From Deltaproteobacteria bacterium (GTDB lineage: Bacteria > Myxococcota_A > Bradymonadia > REDH01), in contig REDH01000050.1 of NCBI GenBank assembly GCA_007693585.1, positions 1-64,000 of the forward strand: a stretch of DNA of 64,000 nt, in the 5' to 3' direction. The translations under genes were made by a program, and so were the position numbers. Positions 17,089 through 26,200 of this stretch are shown here, piece by piece; the first letter of the stretch is position 1, and the number at the start of each line of letters is the position of its first letter. The notes beneath the pieces were generated by a model. It saw only the letters and a list, made by a program, of their open reading frames with translations. It was not told the origin of the DNA and did no database searches.

Positions 17089-20058
17089 ATGGTCGAGCAA
17101 TCGGGGAAGCAGTCGACGTCGGCGACGTTCTGGGAGGCGATCCTTCGGGGCGAGGAGCCACCGGGAGGGATCGATGCGCGGCTCGCGGAGCTGGCGGGTG
17201 CGGTCGGTCGACGCTGGCCGGACTGTGCCGGGGAGCTCGCCGATGCCCTGGCGAGCTCTGCGGACGCGGAGCTGTCCCTGTTGCGTCTGCTGGACGTGCC
17301 GGAGGACCGCAGCGGAACGATCGATCGGGCCGGCGTTCGTCGGTTCGTCCACCTGGCCGCCCAGAGCCGAACCTACGGGCGCTGGGTGGCGCGCGACCCG
17401 GAGCGTCTGCTCGACCGGGCGGGACAGCTCGACCGGGTGTCGCGGGAGATCGAGGAGCTGCTCGGGCAGGTGGGCGGGGAGGGGACGGAGAGCCGGTTTC
17501 GCCACGCGCTGCGGGTGCGTCGCCGGCTTCGCTCGCTCGGCGTGATCGAGGCGGAGGCGATCGACGGGGAGAGGCTGGAGGAGACGGCGGCCATGGTGTC
17601 GGAGGCGGCCCGTGAGGCGATCGCGGATGCCTGGCGCTGGGTGGAGCGGGGCGCAGGTCTTGGGGACCAGCGCGTCTGTGTGATCGCGATGGGCAAGCTG
17701 GGCGGCGAGGAGTTGAACTTCCACTCGGACATCGACGTCGTGTTCGTCTGCGATCCGGTGGGTGAGATGCGGTCGGAGGCGCTCGGTCGCGGGGTTCGGC
17801 ACTTCGCGGAGATTCTGGAGGATCCGATGGATCCGGGTCTCGTGTTCCGTGTGGATCTTCGGCTGCGTCCGTTCGGGACGCAAGGTGCGCTGGTGCACGG
17901 GGTGGACCAGATGCTGGCGTACTTCGAGCAGCACGGGCGCACGTGGGAGCGCGGAGCGTGGATTCGCGCGGCGGCGGTGGCGGGGGATCGGGAGGTGGGT
18001 GCGCGGCTGCTCGATCGGTTGCGCCCCTTCGTGTACCGGCGGAATCTTGATGAGGCAGCAATCGGCGAGATCGCGGCGATGAAGCGTCAGGTGGATGCGC
18101 AGCAGCGATCTCGGGATGCGGGGCGCGGTCGGTCGTGGGACGTGAAGCTCGGTGCGGGAGGGATTCGGGAGATCGAGTTCTTCGTGCAGGCGTTTCAGCT
18201 CGTCTGGGGAGGTCGTCATCCGCAGTTGCGCGAGCGGGGCACGTTGCCGGCGCTGCAGCGCCTTGCGGAGTTCGGCCTGTTGCCCGAGCGGGCGCGTGCC
18301 CGTCTGACGGATGCCTGGCGGTTCCTGCGGCTGGTCGAGCATCGGCTGCAGATGGACGAGGACCAGCAGAGCCAGCGCCTGCCTCCGTCGGGCCCCGGGA
18401 TGGCGTTGCTGGCGCGCCGGCTCGGGTTCGCGGACGAGGACGCCTTTCGGGCGGAGCTGGACCGGCACCGGTCCGAGGTGCGTCATCGGTGGGAGCGGCT
18501 GTTCGCGGACGAGGCGTCGACGGCGTCGCCGGATGATGCGTGGGTGTCCGGGGTGGTGGACGGGCTGTCGGAGGAGTGCCTCGACGAGCGGTTGTCGCGG
18601 CTTGCGGAGCTGGGGTTTGCGAGTCCTGCTCGGGTGCTGCGGGATCTGGAGCGGCTTGCGGCTCCCCCGGAGGCGCTGATCGGGCGGTTTGCGCCGGGCC
18701 CGATCCGGCGCGCGGTCGAGCCGCTGCTGGCGGGTGTGGTGGAGACGGCGCTGCCCGATCGGGGGCTTGAGCGCTGCGTCGGGATGCTGTCGCGGCGTGG
18801 TTCGAGGCAGGTGGTGCTGAAGGTGCTCCAGTCGAGACCGCGTGCGGCCACGGTGCTGGCGTCGTTCTTCGGGACATCGGGGGAGCTTGGGGGGTTGATC
18901 GCGAGGGAGCCGGTGGTTCTGGAGCGGATCCTCTCGGGTGGGGGGGTACGGGGCATGGGTGCGGAGGCCGTGCGCGTCGGGTTCGAGGAGGCGCTGCAGC
19001 GCGAGGAGGCGCGCTATTCGCGCCCGAGCCGGGAGCGCAGGCTGGTGGCCATTCGTCGTCAGCGCGCCACGGTCGAATTGGAGGTCGCGCTCGGCCAGCT
19101 CAGCGGCCGGCTGGCGGCGACGGAGGCGACGCCGGCGCTGAGCGCCCTGGCGGAGGCATGCCTCGATCGCACGCTGGACGAGGCGGTCGCGGATCTTGGG
19201 GATCGGTTGCCGGCGGAGGCTCGCGAGCGGTTCGGGGCGCTTGCGCTGGGCAAGCTCGGAGCGGGCGAGCTGGGGCACGGCGGGGATCTGGACCTGGTCT
19301 TCGTGTACGAAGACGACCCCGCGCTCGGAGGCATCTATGCGCGACTGGCGCAGCGATGGATCGCGTTCCTGAGTACGCCGATGGCCTGGGGTCGTTGCTA
19401 TTCGGTCGACATGCGCCTCCGTCCGGACGGGTCACAGGGGGCGGTGGTGACGACGGTGGATGGCCTGCGGGGCTACCATCGGGGACGTTCGTGGGCGTGG
19501 GAAGCGCTGGCGCTGGTGCGGGCGCGTCCGGTCTCTGCGGGGGATGGGCTGGCTCGGCGTCTGGAGGCGCTGGTGGGGGAGGTGCTCGGGTCAGTGGATC
19601 CGGCGCGGGTGCGGGTGGACCTCCGACGGATTCGTGCAGCGCGTCTGGAAGAGCTGGAGGCTCGCGGAGGTCCACGGGATCTGAAGGCGTGCGCCGGGGG
19701 GCTGATGGATCTGGAGCACCTGGTGCAGACGACGTGGCTGTCGCACCGGGGGACAGTGGAGCGGGGCCGGGGAGCGACCGTCGCCCTGGTGGAGGGTCTG
19801 GCCGGAGCGGGGGTGTTCGGGAGGCCGGAGGCGGAGTCGTTGGTGCGGATCAACGGGCTGTACCGGACGGTGGAGTCCCGGCTGCGGCTGTCGGAGGGCG
19901 CGGACCGCTCGGTGCTTCCGGTCGATCCGCGTCATGGGGATGCGCTTGCGCGCTGGGTGCTGGACCGGGCGGATGCGGATCGGGGCGAGCTGGAGTTCCG
20001 TCTCGCGGAGGCGGCCGGGGAGGTCGTTGTGCTGTGGGAGCGGTGGATGGGCGGCTGA
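17089..20058 (+). CDS. glnE: Glutamine synthetase adenylyltransferase / deadenylyltransferase
   Basis: Duplicated nucleotidyltransferase motifs GKLGGEELNFHSDIDVVFV and GKLGAGELGHGGDLDLVFVYEDD; RLRPFGTQGALV, RLRPDGSQGAVV. Confidence 0.9.
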   Translation: MVEQSGKQSTSATFWEAILRGEEPPGGIDARLAELAGAVGRRWPDCAGELADALASSADAELSLLRLLDVPEDRSGTIDRAGVRRFVHLAAQSRTYGRWVARDPERLLDRAGQLDRVSREIEELLGQVGGEGTESRFRHALRVRRRLRSLGVIEAEAIDGERLEETAAMVSEAAREAIADAWRWVERGAGLGDQRVCVIAMGKLGGEELNFHSDIDVVFVCDPVGEMRSEALGRGVRHFAEILEDPMDPGLVFRVDLRLRPFGTQGALVHGVDQMLAYFEQHGRTWERGAWIRAAAVAGDREVGARLLDRLRPFVYRRNLDEAAIGEIAAMKRQVDAQQRSRDAGRGRSWDVKLGAGGIREIEFFVQAFQLVWGGRHPQLRERGTLPALQRLAEFGLLPERARARLTDAWRFLRLVEHRLQMDEDQQSQRLPPSGPGMALLARRLGFADEDAFRAELDRHRSEVRHRWERLFADEASTASPDDAWVSGVVDGLSEECLDERLSRLAELGFASPARVLRDLERLAAPPEALIGRFAPGPIRRAVEPLLAGVVETALPDRGLERCVGMLSRRGSRQVVLKVLQSRPRAATVLASFFGTSGELGGLIAREPVVLERILSGGGVRGMGAEAVRVGFEEALQREEARYSRPSRERRLVAIRRQRATVELEVALGQLSGRLAATEATPALSALAEACLDRTLDEAVADLGDRLPAEARERFGALALGKLGAGELGHGGDLDLVFVYEDDPALGGIYARLAQRWIAFLSTPMAWGRCYSVDMRLRPDGSQGAVVTTVDGLRGYHRGRSWAWEALALVRARPVSAGDGLARRLEALVGEVLGSVDPARVRVDLRRIRAARLEELEARGGPRDLKACAGGLMDLEHLVQTTWLSHRGTVERGRGATVALVEGLAGAGVFGRPEAESLVRINGLYRTVESRLRLSEGADRSVLPVDPRHGDALARWVLDRADADRGELEFRLAEAAGEVVVLWERWMGG

Positions 20059-20158
20059 GGACCGGGTGTGCGAGGGAGTCGCGGACCGGGGAAGCGTGTG
20101 GTAGCGTGCGGGGATGTGGGGAACTGCGGGGCGGGTTGCCGGTGTTCAGGGAGGAGAC

Positions 20159-21649
20159 GTGTCGACACAGGGACCGCTGATCGTGATCCTGGATCCCGTG
20201 GAGGAGCGGCTGGCCGAGAGTCGCGCCGCGCTGACCGCCTGCGGGTGGTCGGTGGAGACGGCGTCCTCGCGCCGGGACGCGGCACGGCTTCTTCCGGAGG
20301 CGTCGCTGGTGTTCCTCGAGCCGGCGGCGCCGGCCCTGCGGGAGCTGGTCGGGGAGATGCTGGACGGGCGGGATGTGCCCGTGGTGGGGGCGAGTGGGGC
20401 CTGGACGGGGGAATACAACCGGGCGCTGGCGGTGCGGCTGGATGGGCTGGTGGATCTGCTGGCCCTGCCGGCCGGGGAAGGCGAGCTGGATCGCATCGCT
20501 CGCCGGTTTCTCGGTGCTCCGCCCGAGCGGGAGCCCGCACCGTCGTTCTCGGACCGCGCCCATGCGGAGGCGGTGCTCGATGACGAGGACTCGGAGGAGT
20601 TCCCGATGGATCCGGGGGCCACGCGCGTCGGTGACGTGCAGTCGTTGATCGCCGAGGTGGAGCAGCGCACGGAGCAGCCGACGCCGCCCGCCGTGGATGC
20701 GGTCGACGAGCGTCCGGAGGCGCGGACGGGGGAGGCGGGAGCGGTGGATCTGCGTTCGGAGGCGGTGACCGGAGAGGCCGTCGGGGTGGCACGGACCGAG
20801 TCGGGCGGGCGGCCGGACACGCCCACGCCGGATGCTTCGGACGTGCATCGGGTGGAGGCCATCGGCAGCACACCTCCGGCTGCGACGGATGCGGTGGAGG
20901 AGCGCCCCGAGCGCGTGCTGCTGGTGCCACGTGTGCTGGACCCTGCCGCGGTGCCGGCCCAGGGGACGTTCGAGGACAGCGTGTGGCCGGCGGTGCTGAC
21001 GTGGCTCGGCTCTGCGGAGCGGACGGGCTTCCTGCTGATGGCGAGCGGTGGAGAGCGACTGATTCTCGGCTTCGAGCGCTCGCTCCCGGTGACTGCGGAG
21101 AGCAACCGGCTGCCGTTCGTGGACTGGCTGGCCGAGAGCGGGTTGATCGATGTGTCCGGGGTGGACTCCATCCGCGAGGTGGGGGCGTCCACCGGACGCC
21201 CGGAGAGGGACCTGCTCGACTACGGGAGGAAGGGGTTGCAGCTGGACGTGGCGGATCTGGAGGCGGCGTGGCTCCGCGCGTTGCTGGGGCGCCCCTTCGG
21301 TTGGGACGAGGGCCGATTCGCCTGGCGGGACGAGGCGGTGGCGGTGCCAATGCCCGCGGCGTCGCCGGTCGACCTGCGTGCGGTGCTGTGGGAGGGGATT
21401 GTCCACGCCATGGGACGGGAGCCGGTGGACGGGTTGCTGCGCCCCTTCGCCCGGCAACCCGTGGCGTTTCGTCGCGAGGGGCAGAAGGCGCCGGAGGACT
21501 GGTGGTGCTCCTCGGCGCAGCGGGCCTTTCTCGCCCGGCTCGAGGAGGAGGGCGTGGTCGAACGAACCGCCGAAGAGCGTCGAGATCCGGCGGTGGCTCA
21601 GCTGGTTCTCGGGTTGATCACCGCAGGCCTGGCGGGCTTCTCGCCCTGA
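20159..21649 (+). CDS. Degenerate receiver (CheY-like) + DUF4388/PatA-like protein
   Basis: GTG start with GGGAGGAGA upstream; N-terminal receiver pattern with LVFLEP at the phospho-acceptor strand; C-terminal GTFEDSVWPAVLTWLGSAERTGFLLM resembles DUF4388. Confidence 0.6.
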   Translation: MSTQGPLIVILDPVEERLAESRAALTACGWSVETASSRRDAARLLPEASLVFLEPAAPALRELVGEMLDGRDVPVVGASGAWTGEYNRALAVRLDGLVDLLALPAGEGELDRIARRFLGAPPEREPAPSFSDRAHAEAVLDDEDSEEFPMDPGATRVGDVQSLIAEVEQRTEQPTPPAVDAVDERPEARTGEAGAVDLRSEAVTGEAVGVARTESGGRPDTPTPDASDVHRVEAIGSTPPAATDAVEERPERVLLVPRVLDPAAVPAQGTFEDSVWPAVLTWLGSAERTGFLLMASGGERLILGFERSLPVTAESNRLPFVDWLAESGLIDVSGVDSIREVGASTGRPERDLLDYGRKGLQLDVADLEAAWLRALLGRPFGWDEGRFAWRDEAVAVPMPAASPVDLRAVLWEGIVHAMGREPVDGLLRPFARQPVAFRREGQKAPEDWWCSSAQRAFLARLEEEGVVERTAEERRDPAVAQLVLGLITAGLAGFSP

Positions 21650-21970
21650 CCGGCGGCTGTCCGCTGTTCCCGGGGAGCGCGGGGCGGGTGGGTCGGTGCA
21701 CGCCCTGACCGGTGGCGTCTCCGCAGGGGGACGCCCCGACCGTGAGCTGCGCGGCATCGCGGCAGCGCGCACGCGGGATGGGGGCGCGCACGCGGGATTG
21801 TGTCGGTCCCGATGGGCTCGCCGGCAGGAGGATGAGCCGGGGGGGGCGGCGCGGACGGAGGCACGTGGTGCCGATCCTGCGAGGGGCTTGTCGGTGGTTC
21901 GGCGGGCGACTAGACCTTCGGCGGGCGCCGGGCCCGAGAGAAGGTGTGTCCCCCGCGCGGAGAACTCGCG

Positions 21971-22894
21971 ATGATCAAGAAGTCCGAATCAATCTGGCTG
22001 GATGGAAAGCTCGTGCCGTGGGACGATGCCAATGTGCACGTCCTCACGCACACGCTGCACTACGGACTCGGGGCGTTCGAGGGCATCCGGTGCTACGAGC
22101 GCGAGGACGGCCGGTCTCAGGTGTTCCGTCTGCGGGAGCACATCCGGCGGCTGGTGGACAGCGCCCGAATGTACACCATGGACGTGCCGTGGAGTCAGGA
22201 GGACCTTGTCCTGGCCTGCAAGGAGACGCTGCGGGCCAATCGGCTGCGCAGCGCATACCTGCGCCCGCTCGTGTTCCTGGGGGATGGGGCGATGGGCCTC
22301 TATGCGCTGAGCAACCCGGTGCGTGTGATGATCGGCGCGTGGGAGTGGGGGGCGTACCTCGGCGACGAGGCGCTGGAGCACGGCATCCGTGCGAAAGTGT
22401 CCTCGTTCACGCGGAATCATCCGAACTCGATGATGTCGAAGGGGAAGATCTGCGGTCACTACGTGAACTCGATCGTGGCGAAGCGGGAGGTGATGGCGGC
22501 GGGTTACCAGGAAGCCATCATGCTGGATCACGAGGGGTACATCTCGGAAGCATCGGGTGAGAACATCTTCATCATCCGGGACGGGGTGGTGAAGACGCCG
22601 CCGTACTCGAGCTCCATCCTCGGCGGGATCACCCGGGACACGGTGGTGCGCCTGCTGAAGGATGCGGGGATTCCGATCCAGTTCTCCCGATTCGCGCGGG
22701 ACGAACTGTATCTGGCCGACGAGGTGTTCATGGTCGGCACCGCGGCGGAGGTGACGCCGGTCCGCGAGGTCGATGACCGCCGTATCGGGGACGGCCGCCG
22801 CGGCGAAATCACCACCCACGTGCAGTCGACCTACTTCGACATCGTGAAGGGCAGCAATTCGGACTACCCGGAGTGGCTGGACTGGGTGGACTGA
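21971..22894 (+). CDS. ilvE: Branched-chain amino acid aminotransferase
   Basis: LTHTLHYGLGAFEGIRCY, GYQEAIMLDHEGYISEASGENIFII, FMVGTAAEVTPV. Confidence 0.95.
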   Translation: MIKKSESIWLDGKLVPWDDANVHVLTHTLHYGLGAFEGIRCYEREDGRSQVFRLREHIRRLVDSARMYTMDVPWSQEDLVLACKETLRANRLRSAYLRPLVFLGDGAMGLYALSNPVRVMIGAWEWGAYLGDEALEHGIRAKVSSFTRNHPNSMMSKGKICGHYVNSIVAKREVMAAGYQEAIMLDHEGYISEASGENIFIIRDGVVKTPPYSSSILGGITRDTVVRLLKDAGIPIQFSRFARDELYLADEVFMVGTAAEVTPVREVDDRRIGDGRRGEITTHVQSTYFDIVKGSNSDYPEWLDWVD

Positions 22895-22970
22895 GCGGAC
22901 TGAGCCGAGCAAGGGGGGCCGGGGAGGCGTCGGGCGAAGCCGGGTGTCCCGGTCGGGACGAGCGGACTCA

Positions 22971-23054
22971 GGCGGACCGAGTCAGGCGGACCGAGTCAGG
23001 CGGACCGACTCGGGTGGACCGACTCGGGTGGACCGACTCGGGTGGACCGACTCG
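22971..23054. repeat. 14-bp tandem repeat, 6 units (ggcggaccgagtca x2, ggcggaccgactcg x1, ggtggaccgactcg x3)
   Basis: Direct reading of intergenic sequence between ilvE and the 1.5k-aa ORF. Confidence 0.95.
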
Positions 23055-23275
23055 GGAGAGTTGATGCACGTCGGCGAACCCTGGCGGGCAGAATCGGGTG
23101 GACCGGACCGGGTGCTCTGGGGGGGCAGGACCGAAGAGTGGTTGCGTTCGCAAGCATGAACGGGTGCGTCAAGGCCCGTCCTTGACCTAGACGCGCCACC
23201 CCGGAATACTCCGTGCCGGTTGTTCGGCCGGCCACCGTGGGCGCTTGGGCGACCGCAATCCCCTCTCGAGCGCAG

Positions 23276-26200
23276 ATGCATCCGATGCGAATGTCATGGA
23301 CCGACCGGCGATGGAACCCTCTGGTCGCGGTACTCATTCTCCTGCTCGTCTGGGCCTGTGGTGACGACGGGGATGGCTGTGACGGCGCCGATCTCGGCTG
23401 CGATGGCTGCGGCGACGGGGAAGGCTCTGCGGGCCCTCCCTACGTGTTTCCGGACGACGGGCCGATCGTCCCTCAGGGCGTCCAGGTCCGGGTGTCCCAG
23501 TACGGCCTGAGCTTCATCGAGGAGAACTTCGACCAGATCATCGCGCTCGTGCTCGATGACGAGGGAGACGGCGGCCTGACCTTCTGTGTTCCCAACGAAG
23601 GGGCGGTGGGCTTCTCGATCTGCCCGAACCCGGGGACGTGTTCGGATGGTGGAACGGGCTGTGACGTGGACATCATCCTCGAGGATCTCGTGATCAATCC
23701 GCGGGATCCGCAGAGTGCGGCGGAGTCCGGCCGGCTGGAAGTGGAGCTCGTCGTGAGCACGACGAACATTCCGTGGCGTCCGTTGTTGGGCACGTGCCAG
23801 GCACGGCTGCGCGAGATGCCGATCAAGGCGGTGATCACGTTCAATGTCGACGCGCCGCCCCACGAGCGGGTGCACATCCGCATTCCCACGGACGAACTCG
23901 ATTTCGAGGTGCGGACGCGCTACCTGAACCTGAACGCGGGCGGGAGCATCGGGTGCGCCATCGTCGGTGGTCTGGCGGGTTTCTTCGTGAACCTGCTGAG
24001 CGGCACGATCGGCAACCTGATCGTGGATCCGGTCCAGGAGGCGGTGGAGGGGTTCACCTGTGTGACCTGCGAGGATGCCCCGGACTGTCCGGCGGGGAGT
24101 CGCTGCGACGAGGGCATCTGCCGCCTCGATGGCACGGACGACTGTGTGCAGGCGGATCTCGGGCTCGAGACCGAGTTCGACCTGGGTGGATTGCTGGCGG
24201 ACTTTGCGCCGGGGCTCGATGCTCGGCTGGGCATCCTCGCGTATCTGGCGGGATACGCCGACACGGCGGACGGGGGCGGGATCGATCTCTCGGCGCAGAC
24301 CGGTTTCGCCTCGAACCCGAACCTCTGTGTCCCGTATCGGGAGCCGCCGTCCACCCGGCGGGTCATGAAGTCGAGCGTGCTCCACGGGGAGCGGACGCCG
24401 ATGGGCTTCGACTTTGCGGTGGGTCTCGGCCTGTCGAAGAGCAGCCTCGATCTGGCGCTGTGGGCGGCCTACAACTCCGGGGTGCTGTGCCTGAGCATCG
24501 GCGCCGACGAGGTGGAACAGCTCACCACGAGCCTGTTCGCGCTCCTTCTGCAGTCCGTCGGCGAAGTCACGCAGGGGGCGAATTTGCCGCTGCTGTTGCA
24601 GCTCGCCCCGAACCAGCCACCTCATGTCACGATCGGCGAGGGGACCATCGATCGCTCGGGCAGCCAGCCGGTGATCGTCGATCCGCTGCTCAACATCACC
24701 ATCCCCGACCTCGATCTGCACTTCTACACGTGGCTGCACGACCGCTGGGTGAGGCTCTTCGCGCTGAACGTGGACATCGACGTTCCGCTGGGTCTCGATG
24801 TGGACGAGGACAACAACATCATCCCCGTGCTCGGGGATCTGGATGACCTGCTGAGCCGCATCGAGCCCCGGGCCGGTGAGCTCATCCGGCAATCGGACCT
24901 CGACTCGCTCGCGGACCTTCTTCCCGGGCTCATCAGCGGCCTCGCCGGCCCGCTGCTCGGCGATCTCACCGAGGGTTTCGAGATTCCGGATCTTGCCGGC
25001 TTCGAGCTCGTCCTCAACGATGACTCCTTCACCGGGGTCGAGTTCGACGCAGAGCTGGAGAGTCACCGGTTGCTGGGGGTCTTCGCCGACCTTCGCCTGG
25101 CGAGCAGCGCGATGATGATGCCGCACATGACCCGCATCCGGCAGGTGGACGCGTGGATCCCCACCGCGGACGAGATCCGCGTCGCGGTCGCCGAGGCCCG
25201 GTCCGCGGACGAGTCGGTGCCCGTGGAACGCTGGCAGCCCCGGGTCACCCTGCACGTGGATGCCGAGCGTTCCGATGGCACGATTCTTCCGGACGTCGAG
25301 ATGTCCTGGCGCATCGGGGGCGGGTTCTGGTCCATCTGGCACCACGCGCACCCGCTCGAGGTGCGTGATCCTCGTCTCCGTCTGGAGGGGCGTCATGCGA
25401 TCGAGGTCCGGACCCGTCCGGCCGGTGGCGGGAACGCGAGCGTGACGAACGACACGGTGGAGGTGGTCGTCGACTGGACCCCACCGACGATCGAGCTGGA
25501 GGCGCTGGACGGCATGCTGCGCGTTCATGCTCGGGACAACCTGCACAGCGAGGCGGAGCTCACCATGCGCGTCGCGACGGATGATCGCCCGTGGGGAACC
25601 TGGAGCACGATCGATGATGTCCTCGTCGCTGAGTCGGCGGAGCGTGCCCGGGTGCAGGTGCGCGACCCGGCCGGCAACGTCGCCGAGGCAGAAGTCGAGC
25701 TGAAGCGAGCGACCGAGGGTCCGGCCCTGACTGGCGGGGCGAGTGGACCGTCCGCAGCGTCCGACGCGGCGGGGCGCACGGGGTGTTCCGCGAGCGGCGC
25801 TGCGCCCGGCGGATGGCCCGTGGCCCTGTTGCTGCCGTTCGGCCTGCTCATTCTCGCGCGCCGTCGTCGTCTGCTGGGCGTGTTCGCCGCGTTGCTGCTC
25901 GCCCTGGGTGTCGCCGGCTGCGGAGACAAGGGGAGCAAGTCGGGTGGGCCCGAGCCCCCCGAGTGCGACGAGGAGAACCCCTGCCCGACCGGGGAGATCT
26001 GCGAGGACGAGGTGTGCGTGGCGGTCGAGACAGAGCCGGAGCCCTGCGCGGACACCGACCAGTGCGAGGCGGGGCTCGTCTGCGTCAGCGGAGAGTGCGT
26101 CGCGCTCGCCTGCGAGGATGCCGCTGCCTGTGCCGGTGTGAGCTGCGCGGACGGAACCAGCCCCTACTGCGGTGCCGATGGCTGCTACTGTGGCGGCTGC

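Noticed and set aside
15991-19278. 1095-aa minus-strand ORF opposite glnE and the pseudokinase
   Set aside because: Arg/Pro-rich shadow ORF; the plus-strand GlnE motifs explain the sequence.
19850-21772. 640-aa minus-strand ORF opposite the receiver/DUF4388-like gene
   Set aside because: Arg/Pro/His-rich shadow frame; no motif.
21833-21970. Leader peptide (VVPIL cluster) for ilvE attenuation
   Set aside because: The frame stays open past the ilvE start and lacks a terminator/antiterminator pair; branched-residue cluster is too short.
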